Shown here: positions 1-10,500 of the stretch, piece after piece | Layout: each line of letters begins with the position of its first letter | How positions within the stretch are numbered: position 1 is the first letter of the stretch | Assembly: GCF_008831285.2 (NCBI RefSeq) | Contig: NW_022204992.1 | Coordinates: 1-53,503, forward strand | Length of the DNA stretch: 53,503 nt | Direction of reading: 5' to 3' | Source of the DNA: Nymphaea colorata | Taxonomy: Eukaryota > Streptophyta > Magnoliopsida > Nymphaeales > Nymphaeaceae | The notes under the pieces: generated by a model | Told to the model about the DNA's origin: nothing | Seen by the model: the letters and a program-made list of their open reading frames with translations, nothing else | The model's database searches: none | Made by a program: the position numbers and the translations under genes

Positions 1-51
1 CAACCCCAACCCCAACCCCAACCCCAACCCCAACCCCAACCCCAACCCCAA
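1..51. repeat. Left telomere, C4A2 repeats
   Basis: Tandem CCCCAA repeats start at base 1 and stop at 51, about 8.5 units. This is the C-rich strand of a G4T2 telomere, as known from oligohymenophorean ciliates. With the matching G4T2 array at the other end it shows that the window is a whole linear chromosome. AT-rich DNA follows at once and the first start codon is only 42 bp away. Confidence 0.97.
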
Positions 52-93
52 TTTCATATTTAAATATCGATTCCATATTCTATTATTCGAAAC

Positions 94-1080
94 ATGCCCC
101 AAACCGATAAGCTCAAATCCCAATACATCGCAGACGCCGAAGCCATGGCCTCCAAATCCCGCTTCGGATACTTCAGCATCCTCCCCTCACACACCGCAGC
201 CATCACCGACCTGTCCGCCTCCCACCGTACCCCCCACCTCACAAAGCGCAAAGAGACCAGGACGGAAGAGTCCACACGCAACCGAGGAACATATACTCGG
301 GGACCACTTCGACCGGCAACCTGAAGAAAAATTACTTTTCGTATACCCCCTCCGCCTTCCACGGATCCCCCTACCTCGACCCAGGGAAGGCCGAACGCAG
401 AAAGGCTCTCAAATAGGCAAAGAAATGGTAAGGAAAATAGATATACAAACCGGCTCGACTAAGCCAGACACTGTATCCCCTCCTCTATTAAGCATGAAGG
501 CTCCATACGAGTATATCAGCGATACAGATCCGAAGAAAAAGGCAGCGAACCATCGCAGCCCATAGGGGAAGGTGATCACCCAAAGTCCGAACATCCTGAT
601 AAGCACCCAATCCAAGCTGGACTACCTCAAGAACAAGCAATTCAAGTATACCGAATGCCCATAAAAAAAATAACCTCTAAAAAAAACAGCCAAAGAGGAA
701 CCTTCCTCCTCACCCCAAGAGGATGACGAACCTTTTAGGACCGGCTCGCCCCATAAGGATCTATTCACCTCCAATTCCCAAGCCTACTTCGATGCAGATA
801 TCAAGAAAAAAGCAGAGAAAAAGAAATAACAATTATCCATCTCACATGATGGCGCCTTCAGGCCCAGTTGCATCTCTCCAGGGAAAGACTTCATCCCCGT
901 CACCTACAAAGAGGAGGGGAACGGAAAGGAGGAAATAAAAGTTCTAAAGAAGTAAAACAAAAACCAATAGCCTTTCAGGTAATCCTGCCTCGATTTAGGT
1001 TGACAAAGATATAACACAACTCTAAGCCCAGTCCTTCAATATCTCTTTCCAAGGTGAATTTGCTTCGCGGCTATCGTTGA
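94..1080 (+). CDS. CFAP96 (C4orf47)-like ciliary protein, three 20-nt introns
   Basis: The reading frame closes exactly as 308 codons plus TGA once three 20-nt introns (227-246, 473-492, 979-998) are removed; TAA and TAG are read as Glu. The layout resembles the cilia- and flagella-associated protein CFAP96: an early RFGYFS motif, a glycine/threonine segment SGTTSTGNLKKNYFS, then FHGSPYLDPGK followed by a charged helix, a YFDADIKKKAEKKK stretch, and near the C-terminus GAFRPSCISPGKDF. Such proteins sit on ciliary or basal-body microtubules. The assignment rests on remembered family layout, not an alignment, so it is moderate. The gene structure itself is well supported because all three introns are needed to keep frame. 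The start codon lies only 42 bp from the telomere repeat. Confidence 0.65.
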
Positions 1081-1188
1081 TATTTTTGATCGATATTTTG
1101 CATCTGTATAAGACTTCATCAGAATACGATATTTCTTTTATATCCTCGCCCTATAAATAACTCCGAGAACAATAAGCTTATATTAATT

Positions 1189-2739
1189 ATGAACTAAGAT
1201 CAAACATCATCAGAGAAACAGGACGACGGATAACCGTAACCCCATCCCTCCCAGGAACAAGATTCCAGCGAGATCGATGAGCTTTAGGTGGAAAAAGCCA
1301 TCAAAATGATGCGAAAATTGAAGAAGATCGAAAAAGAGGGAAAATTAAACAACTTCAAAAGGAAATCCAAGAAAAACAATGCCCTCTTTTCCGAGATGAG
1401 CTAGTTTTTCCATAAAAAACACAAGAAAAAATTGTAAGAAATGGACAAGAAGATATCAGAGAAGAAAGTCATGAGCCAACGGCGATACGAATCAGCCATC
1501 AACAACACCAAGATCAATCTTTTGCTCAACACCATATAACCGTAAAAGAGCAATCCCCTCCCCTTGTGCTCGTAGCCAGATCCAATCATCAACTAATAAG
1601 ACCAATCCTACTTTCCACCCTCGCCCAAGGCTAATCTCCCAGTCCACTGCCACACCTGCTACAAGCCGTACCAGTAAATCCATCCCTTCTACGGATATCT
1701 CTGTCCCTCCTGCGCGTAGCTCAACCTCAAAAAGCGGAACCAAACTGCAGACATGTCCCAGCTGACTGCTCTCGTCACTGGAGCACGTATCAAGATCGGT
1801 TTCTAAATTGCTTTGAAACTGCTGAGGGAAGGAGCCACCGTCTATGCCACTTCTCGCTTCCCCAATGACACGCTTTTGCGATATAAGGCCCAAAAAGATT
1901 ATGAAGTTTGGAAGCATAAACTTTTTATAATACAGTGCGATTTTTTATCTCAGGCGCAAGTAGCCTCCATGATAGCATACCTCAAGGAAAACGTCGGAAA
2001 ATTGGACATACTGATCAACAACGCCGCCCAGACCATCGTCCGTCCCAAGGAGTTCTACACCCATGAGTTGAAAAATTAGGCTCTGTGCCTGTAGGACGAG
2101 AAGAATAAGGTCATCTCCTATGCCTTGTCCAACATCACTCAAAATGACAACAAAACCGATCTCTTTCCCAGCCTGCACGCAAACAGCATTTCCGTCCTGC
2201 CTTCCTAGATCGACCTGGAGGAGCAAGACGAGTTCGGCCAGCCGATAGACAAGCGAAAAACGAACACTTGGGTATAGAAGATCTAGGACGTCTCGTTGAT
2301 GGATTGCTACACGACCCAGGTCATCAACTCCATCGTCCCCTTCCACCTGATCAGCCAGCTGAAATCCCTAATGATGGGCGCCACTCCATCGTGGGTGATC
2401 AACGTTTCCTCCATGGAGGGAGTTTTCTACCGCTCCAACAAGTCCTTCAACCACCCCCACACCAACATGGCCAAGGCCGCCCTCAACATGATCACGCGCA
2501 CCTCCGCGCAGTAATTCAAGAACCACGGCATTTTCATGAACTCGGTGGATACTGGCTGGGTGACGAACTAGAATCCCTACCCGGTCGCCAAGAAGATGGA
2601 CGAGCAGCACAAGTTCAAATGCCCGCTTGATTGCGTGGATGGAGCCATGCGAGTATTGGATCCTATCTATTTGGGCCTGCTCGAGAACGCTTACCCCTAC
2701 GGACAGTTCATTAAAAATTATGAGCACTCTCCTTGGTGA
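1189..2739 (+). CDS. Short-chain dehydrogenase-like protein with N-terminal zinc knuckle
   Basis: An uninterrupted 516-codon frame without introns. The first ~150 residues are charged and probably disordered. A zinc-knuckle-like pair follows: CHTC at residue ~154 and CPSC at ~172. Then comes a Rossmann NAD(P)-binding segment TGARIKIGF at ~197, NNAAQT, NVSSMEG and HPHTNMAKAALNM near 424, and SVDTGWV. This order (two CxxC pairs directly before TGxRxKIG) is typical of one SDR subfamily. In it the classical YxxxK motif reads TNMAK, so the usual catalytic tyrosine is replaced and the activity is uncertain. TAG at 2569-2571 falls where homologues have the Glu of a D-E-N-P motif, supporting UAG = Glu. 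Substrate unknown. ATG 1189 is the first in-frame Met after a 108-bp gap. Confidence 0.85.
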
Positions 2740-2933
2740 TATTTGTGATTTATATATCTTATGTTTTGACCACACTGTTGGATGGCGATTTGTCTGCTTT
2801 TGGTACTTATTATATGATGGTAATTATTTGGAGTTACCTTATTAATTTATAATTCACATATTACTAGAAGCAAAAAACGGTACCATCATTATGTGTGTTT
2901 GTTGGATGTGAGGATAAGACAAAAATGAGTATA

Positions 2934-4749
2934 TCAATTATTTTTGAAGAAGTTGAGGAGGCACTTGAATAGAACTCCGATCCAGTCGAACTTGGGCCTC
3001 CTCTCGGGGACGCCCTCCAGACACCGCATCACAGTGTAAAGGAGGATGGAGATGGTGAAGTCGTCTCCGAAGTGGGGGAAGCGCTACGGACAGAGGTAGA
3101 TGTGAGATTTTATGTCTTTTTAAAGGTATATCCGACGACTTTTGGGGCTGTCTATTGGGAAGATAGCACAATTGATCAAGACTTCGTGCATGATCATCCC
3201 GAAGGCAAACACATCCTGCTTCTCCGAGTATACGACCTAGTCATGAAGCTCCTTCAGCCGACCGTGAAGCCACTAGTGCTGCATGTAAACCTCAGGAGCC
3301 ACGTAGGGAAATGTGAAGGCGGGTGAGTATTCTGAGTGGGGGCGGGGTACGCTTGGGGCACAGCTCTCGGTGGTATGCCTAGCCGAAGTCTATGATCTTG
3401 GGGATTAGTTGCCTGCAGACTATGAGGTTGGAAGGCTTGAGATCCAGATGCACGATCTCGCGACTTATGAGGAAGCGTATCCCCAAAACAACGTTAAGCA
3501 AAAGATAAAGCTTAGTCCTCATGGAGATCGTGGCACTCCTCGCTTTCAAAAACCCATCAAGCGGCTCTCCGTTCAAATATTCCATCAGCAGACAGTGACT
3601 AAGCTCCGATCCTCGCTCAGTCCCGTAATACTTAGGCAGGAAATAGCAGCATCCTCCATGCATCCTAGCTACTATCTGCCTCTCATGCTCCAACCTGTCC
3701 CTCGTCCGTCCCTGCAGGCTCTGCCTCAGCGTCTTCACAGCTATAAGTCTTTCCACCTTCTCCTAGGGACGGTCGGTTGGCTGTTTCAGAGAGCTCAGGA
3801 AGGAGAGGAGAGCCTTGGCGAGGAAGATGAGACTAGAGCCGCCATCGGCTACTGGTTTTGCCATTCGGTCGCGAAGCTCCACCGAGACTGAGTTGAAGAC
3901 GAAATCTTAGATTTTACGTTAGGGGGGAGATTGGACCTGGAGGGAGTTTTTTGTACTTACGGTGCAGGGAGTCAGCGAGGTGCGCCAGGTTGCTCTTCAC
4001 CCAGGAGGACCCAGCTTATTTGTCTTTGAGTAAATATAGGGAATCGATTGCCCTCTCCAACGCATTTTCAATGATTATATTCTCCACCAACATCTTGAGC
4101 TGCCCCCGCTGGGTCTTCAGAGCCGCCTGCCCTGCTTGAACTGGGTACGCTCCTCAGAGTAGTCGAAATTGGCATCCGTATGCAACAACTTGCTCAAAAC
4201 CATCTCCTCATTGAATTCCGAAATGGCAGGGTGCTAAGCCTGGAGGGAACGGTCCTTCTTGATGAGCAAACCATGCAGTCGATGGATATTTTTATAGATG
4301 ATCCGATTATAAATGTCTATAAAGTTCCGATTCCGGGGAAACTGGAAAGGCAGGACCAGTTTCAATCCCATCACCAATCTTCCCTCCCTTGCGTATATCA
4401 CCCCCTCCCCTGACGATTGAAACTGCAAGCTAGTAACCTCTTTCATCGCTTCCCGCTCATTCAGCTAAGATCCCCGTCTAAACCCAGCCCCCTGAATCTC
4501 GCATGCCGTGACCACGAGTGTGTGATCGTCGCGGTGCGCCGCTACTGTAAGGAGATAGTCTCTATTCTTCAAGTGCAATCGTGTACAAGTTTGGTAGATG
4601 CTGGCCGAGTGAGAAAGCACGCTGGTGGAACAATCAGGACTTGCCTTTTTTGAAAGTTCTTATACGAGTGTAATCGATTGTCTCTGGTTGCCGTTCGGGG
4701 GCTATTGGGGTGCTTGCGGAAAGACCTACCCATCGATGATGGCTGACAT
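2934..4749 (-). CDS. Divergent protein kinase with long N-terminal region
   Basis: Minus-strand gene starting at the ATG at 4749. The first ~300 residues are mostly helical and unrecognised. The C-terminal half is a protein kinase: atypical glycine loop VADGGSSLIFLAK, beta-3 RLIAVKTL with the ATP-binding Lys, catalytic loop HLDLKPSN (HLD in place of HRD), metal-binding DFGEAYH, and YVAPEV. A 20-nt intron lies at 3937-3956 and a 19-nt one at 3332-3350; removing the latter joins the DFG exon to the APE exon. Two single-base shifts are needed, near 3925 (a run of six C) and near 4120 (GG), both explained by one missing homopolymer base. The lobe order is complete, so it is probably active. The family (NAK/TKL-like?) was not settled. 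Confidence 0.75.
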
Positions 4750-5468
4750 TGATTATATTATTATTATAAACTGAAAGTGGTCTTTTTAGCACGACTTGTT
4801 TGACCAAATTGGATTTTCCATGTTGGTATACCAAGGAGCGGATATGGGTATCGCAGCACCCATGCGTTCGTTTGGCGGGATTAGAGGGGACAGAAGGTGA
4901 TGGTATCAGTAAATTTGCGAAGTTTAATTTTAACTAGATTCAGTAATAACGATACAGCATTTCGTCGACTGTAACGATGTTACCACGCTTAAGTCCACCC
5001 CTTTCCACAGATGACCACCCTGCGAATGGGAAACCAAGATCATTCTTTCTTTCTAATTCCAAATTGGTTTGATTATTTAGATGGGGTTATAAATACAGAG
5101 ACGCATAGAACAGACTTACCGCTATGCTAGTCGAATGGACGTGATGCTGGCATGATGGACAAGACCATGAGAATGCACCTGTTGCAGAGAGAAGAAAGAA
5201 AGGATGAGAAAATAGGGATCGTATATGCAGATGCGTATTATTATTATGTTGGGTGTGATCTAAGAAACTATTCCCAAGCATAGGTGGCAACCCTTCTGGA
5301 TGGAGCTTTATCGATTCGCATTAATCGAACTTAAAGGTAATCATTAACGGGGAAAGAAAATACGATAGGATAAATATGCTCGCCAAACCATCCGCCAATA
5401 GTGACCGATCCCCTATCCATCCCATCTTTATTACCCCTTTAATGGTCTTGACTACCTTATTAAAATGA
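4750..5468. other. 719-bp gap, no convincing gene
   Basis: Lies upstream of the minus-strand kinase and downstream of the minus-strand gene ending at 5469. A minus-strand frame of 116 codons (4942-5290) exists, but its composition (His- and Ser-rich) is not protein-like enough and an open frame this long is expected by chance when only TGA stops. No tRNA cloverleaf or rRNA was seen. A promoter for the kinase gene presumably sits near 4750. A short non-coding RNA cannot be excluded. Confidence 0.5.
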
Positions 5469-5924
5469 TCAAAAATCCTCAGAGTCCAATCTGAAAGTTT
5501 TCCGTTTATCTATCTTCTTAGTCTTGCGCGGACTTAAACTCTTCGAGGGCCTCATCGGAGTTATTTCCGCGCTAATCTATTCTTCTTTCGAGAGTGGCGG
5601 CTCTCTGGCCTTGGTCAATTCCTTTAATTTCCGTTCCTGTTCCTCTCTCACCTGCTGCACTCTCCTCAGGTCTTCCGCGTGCTGCGAGTGCTCGGTTTCC
5701 TCATTCGTATCGATGTTCCACAGCTTGAGCTCCTCGTTGACGGCGAGCCAGAGCTAGGAGGTCTCCTCGATGGGCTGGAGGGGACGTTGAGGAGGAGAAC
5801 TCAGCAGATCTATCTGACGCATCGGCTAGGAGTCTCCCGATTAGTTTTTTGTGGAGTATTCCTAGAGAATTTATTAGAAAATTGAAGCTGGACGCTATTG
5901 GCCGCCTGGGATGTGCATGTACAT
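5469..5924 (-). CDS. Small charged protein, function unknown
   Basis: An intact 151-codon frame ending in TGA. Several internal TAA/TAG codons read as Glu inside acidic helical stretches such as IFEEILEEYSTKNES. The middle (LWLAVNEELKLWNI, then LRRVQQVREEQERKLKEL) is a likely short coiled coil. The C-terminus is basic (SPRKTKKIDKRKTF). No signal peptide or membrane segment. The start ATG at 5924 is followed by a second Met two codons on. It is divergent from the deoxynucleoside kinase with a 186-bp shared promoter region. No family recognised. Confidence 0.65.
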
Positions 5925-6110
5925 GTGAGATATAATAATTTATACTCTTAAGCTCTCCGCCTATTCATATCCGACCACAGTTGATCTTCCCTCCTCCCAC
6001 CCAATACCCTATCCCTTTTGCTATCCCCCATCAACCTCCCTCCAATAATCCAAATCGTCCCTGGCGGGATATTCAATTTTATAAACGGCTCTAATAAACT
6101 TATCAATAAA

Positions 6111-6818
6111 ATGGACCAAGCATCCCCCCGCCTGCTCATGGACGTCCCCTCTCCCAGCTCCGCTTTCTTCTCAGTAGAGGGAAACATCGGATGCGGCAAG
6201 AGCTCCTTCCTCCGAGCGCTCAAGTCACGCATGCCAGAAGTGGAGTGGATTTAGGAACCAGTCTAGGAGTGGAAGGAAGTCGGCGGAGGACAGACTAATC
6301 TGCTCTAACGCTACTACACAGACCCCCAACGCTGGGGATTCACCTTCCAAGTCTTCGCAGCCTTCACCCGCCTCCGAGCCATGAAGGCAGCCTGTGACCG
6401 CTTCCCCAACAAGGTCAAGGTTTCCGAGCGCAGCATCCTCGCAGATAAACACGTCTTCTCGCAGATCATGAAGGAACTGGGCTTCATGGCGGAAAGCGAG
6501 TTCGAAATCTTCAAATCTTTATATACCTCGCTTGAAAGCATGTCCCCCATTGCCACGCCAAGGCTAATCTACCTACGATGCGACCCTCAGATCTGTTTCT
6601 AACGCATCGCACACCGCAAAAGACCAGAATAGGCTGACATCTCTTTGGATTATCTTCAAAAATTACACGAAAAACATGAGAAGTGGATGACGGCTCACGA
6701 TCCCTCCCAGGTTTTGGTCCTTGATGCCAGTCAAGATTTCTGCAATAGCTAGCAATTGCTGCAGGAGATGGTGGAGCAACTGGTTGGCTTTGTCAAAGCT
6801 GAAGCCATATCGGTCTGA
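6111..6818 (+). CDS. Deoxynucleoside kinase
   Basis: An intact 235-codon frame with no introns. It phosphorylates deoxynucleosides to monophosphates in the salvage of DNA precursors. Motifs in order: the P-loop EGNIGCGKSSF at about residues 22-32; EEPVEEW, where two of the glutamates are TAG codons, matching the family's E-P-V-x-x-W; YYTDPQRWGFTFQ; the catalytic-region SERSILADKHVF containing the E/D-R-S sensor; YLRCDPQICFERI; and the lid HRKRPEEADISLDYL followed by LHEKHEKW. Length agrees with the dCK/dGK/TK2 family. No mitochondrial targeting segment is obvious, so the location is uncertain. Substrate preference cannot be told from sequence alone. Confidence 0.92.
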
Positions 6819-6849
6819 TTGGAATACTACTTTTATATATAATTATAGT

Positions 6850-7462
6850 ATGAAAAATAGTGCAGAAATAGTATGGAATTGGGTGTGGATAGCATTGAAG
6901 ATGTTAGATTACTACTGGCATTATTCGCAGAAGGCTTTTCTCACTCTCTTCTCTACTTTTCCGTTCAATATCATAGCGGCATCCGTATTTTCGCTCTTCC
7001 TATTCAAGGCGATTCGGCGACAAGGCAGTGGCAAGGAACTGATGATGAAAGTGGTGAAGGATATTAAGATGGAGCTTCGGATTGGGAAGGAGGAAATGGA
7101 TTTAATATAGAGTAAGAGAGTAGAGCTTTCGGTTTAGGTACAAAAGATGAGGGAAAAATTATCGAACAAAGGAGTGGAGCAGTTCGATGTAATCATAATC
7201 GAAGATCTGTAAAAAGAGGAAGAGGAATTATATGAGCATTATTTGATGGAGTTGAGCAAGGAGGAAAAGGCCTTTTGTGAAGAATAGGAAAGACTAGCAA
7301 AGGAAGCAGAATCGATTGATAGAGAAAAGATAGATGGAAAAATAGGCAATTTTGAATGAAAATGAGAATAAAAGTGGATGGTATGGAAGGATCATCAATA
7401 GAATAAAAGGAATCTTCAGAAAAAGATAGCAGGGATTAAGGGTAAACCTTCATAACAAATGA
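6850..7462 (+). CDS. Membrane protein with acidic coiled tail, unknown
   Basis: Starts 31 bp after the deoxynucleoside kinase stop, same strand. Residues ~20-55 hold one or two hydrophobic segments (AFLTLFSTFPFNIIAASVFS region), followed by a long Glu/Lys-rich helix with many TAA/TAG glutamates. The frame reaches a TGA at 7357-7359. If the AAAA run near 7325 has one A too many, it continues through GWYGRIINRIKGIFRKR to TGA 7460-7462, which looks more protein-like. I give the longer version. Function unknown; topology suggests an N-terminal membrane anchor with a cytosolic tail. Confidence 0.5.
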
Positions 7463-7545
7463 TTGCATCATAATTATCATTGCCCTTTATAGATAGATGG
7501 ATAGTGATATATAGCACGTAAGTATTATCATTCTCCTCACAATAT

Positions 7546-10500
7546 TCACTCCTTCAGCATATACTTTTCCTCCAAAATCCCCGCCACTTTCGTATCATAT
7601 CTCGCCCGGCAAGACAGAAGAACCATTTTTCCAATCTCCTTCCTCACCTCTTTCTCGTAAACCGCCCCCATTATCTCTTCCTACCTCTTGCCGATCAACC
7701 TTACCGGTAGCTTGGCCAAAACCACCTCGATTTTTTCCTTCAGCATTCCCTTCTACCTAGATGCCAGCATAGGATTATCGAATGTTCGCTAGTACCGAAC
7801 GAGTAAAGTGACTAGGTAGTGCAGCATTATCTCCTGCTAAAGTTATGATTTTTTGAATGAAAGAGTTATCACCTTGCACGCCTTTATCAGTTGCTCCTCG
7901 TCCAATTGCCCTACAATCCGAGGCAGTAAGTATTTGAAGAGAGTTTCACTGTGCTAACTTTCCGATAATAATCCCTACGGTCCAAGCAAAGACTTCAACG
8001 GCAGTTCCAAATTGAATTTTTATTGTAATTTCTCCGCCCTTTCATAAATCTCCAAGAATTTCATATTGACTTTAGCAACAGGGTATTCCTCGGCCAATGC
8101 CTTGATGAAATGCAGGATTTAAGCAAGAGAAAGGTCGGTTTTGTGGTAGATGGTGATGATGATTTCGTGGAGGAAGGCCTTGAAGGAGGGATGGTGTGAG
8201 TATTGGGAGAGGATGGAGAGATCCAGAGTGCTAGTATCGTTAGAGGCAGGTGGTCTGCTATGATTAGGTTGATGATCATGACTTGAGCCAATGTATCACC
8301 TAACTATGGCTATCTTTTTTGCAATTAGTCAGACTTTGCCTATTAAAAGGTAGGAGAAGAGTCATTTTGGATAGGGATGGGCGTCAGTTCGATAGTTTAT
8401 GAAGGAAAAACCTATAAAGGCTCATGTTCCTTGGGAAGAGGTAATAGCTATAAGGTTGGTTCCACATTTGCTTCATTGTGTATAAGCTATTCTTCAATAA
8501 GTATCTCTCCATTTCCACTCGGATGGCTCTAAGCTTCTTTGCTTTATATGGCTTCCTGTGTCTAAACCTGTACTTTCTCTTCATGGTCAGTTTCTTTCCC
8601 CTCTAGAGGCAATTCCGGCAGAACTTCCAACTGTAACTCAGTATTTTTCGACGGTTAGGGTGGCATTTGCACCGAAATCAGTTCTAATTTCTCATCATTT
8701 CCGCATTTAAGTTACGATCTCGGCAAACATATACTCACCTGGGAATCTTTCTATGGTGGAGTCGGCATTATCGGCTTTACCACAAGGAATTTGCTGCTTG
8801 TATTCGAGGAATGGTTTTAAACTGATGGAATGTCTTGCTTGTTGGTCCTGCTTCTTGATCTTCTGATAGAGTTCTAAATATAAATGGGTTACTCTTATGG
8901 CATCGTTCATCTATGTTGATGCTGGTTTTTCCTTATCGATTGACAAGTTTTTAAAGATGTTATTGCGTTCTGCTCTCTATCTTTGGTATGCTGCTTTATG
9001 AAGCTCTTGGATCTATCGCGAGAGATAGGGTTTTAGGTTGTCGCCCTGTCTAGCCATCAGACACATCCTTTCGAAGGGTGCATCGAACTCAGGAGTGTAT
9101 CGTTATCTGGAGGTGAAGATTCTATTGATTTTTTGGGGGATTTTATTGGAATTGTCATCGGAATCAGGAAATGGGTATTATTTGGGGATGTCTATTAGCG
9201 GATTCGATAATCTTTCCTTTATTCTTTTCTTCTTGGCTTCAGCAGTCTCGATAAGTCCTTTTGCCAATTTTTTATCGAATTAACTGGTGATTACCTTTCT
9301 TTTTATCTTCATCTTGCCGATACTTTCCCATATCACTTTCTCCAACTTGTTGTTGAATTCTTACACCTTCTAAAACTCTAATTATAACTATGCTCTTCTG
9401 TACTGTTATGAAATCTCTTCGATATTTCTATTGAAATGGACAGCTTTAAACAGCATCATGAACATTTTCTCACAGAAAATAACTAGATTTTTTTGATGAA
9501 GAAATTTTACTTAGTCATATAACTGAGAAAGGCCCTGAAACTTCTCAAGTTTATTTAATATCTTATGGAGAAAAGATAAATTGGCAACATGTAGGGATCG
9601 TTACAGAGAATGATATAAGCTAGGGAGAAATGAATGTTATTGAATTATTACTTTATTTTAGAGATGTAACGTAATGCATTTATAAGGATTTTGCTTACAT
9701 TCTCACGTTATTGGCGTGTACTGGCAAGAGAAATATATAGTGGCTCCAGGATAGTATTTTCCGTATCATAATTTCTTGCATTTTATTGATTTTTCACTGA
9801 TGTTAAAGCCTTATTCAGGAAATTTTTCTGTTCTGTGGTGGTTGAGACCAGTCTGACCAATCTTTCCAGCAAATCAATCAATTCCATCGGTTTTTTCCCA
9901 AGGTAGCTGGCACACTCTACCAAAATATTCTTATTTTCCTACACAAGCTAAGCCGATATTTTGGCAATTATCAAGCAAGGATATATAAAATTTCCACAAG
10001 ATTCAGGATTCATCAATACCAGCTCTCTCACCCGAGGAAAAACCTCAACCAAAAGATTACATTACAGCATCCTGATAACGATCATCTCGTACAAGCTCTT
10101 GATGGTTAGCTATGGCTTGAGGTCGGAGCAAAGATGCTGGACTGTGCAGACATGCTAAAAGAGGGATTGGGTATCGATTTGGAGCAATTTGGAAGCTGGG
10201 ATGCGGGAGATTAGAATTTACAGCTCGGAAGAAGTGAAGTAGGTTTGACCGTTGCTTAGGGGGTATTCAATTGCGTAGATTTCGGTGGATAGCATCAAAG
10301 CAATTTCCAGCTAGGATTGTATGAACCTTCTGCATGTGTTGTCTTCGGGAAGCAACTTAACGAGAGTTCTTAGATATCTAGCACTATCGACATAAGCGGG
10401 ACGGTTGCTCAGCCTCCACTTGTACATATAGATGACCAAATTTTCCACTCTAGTCAGGCTCATCCCAAATTTGGTGAACCATTCATCCTCGATCAATCTG

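Noticed and set aside
4942-5290. 116-codon minus-strand frame with an Sm-like phrase (KRGNIVTVDE)
   Set aside because: No Sm1 motif upstream, His/Ser-rich start, and a chance open frame of this length is expected when only TGA stops.
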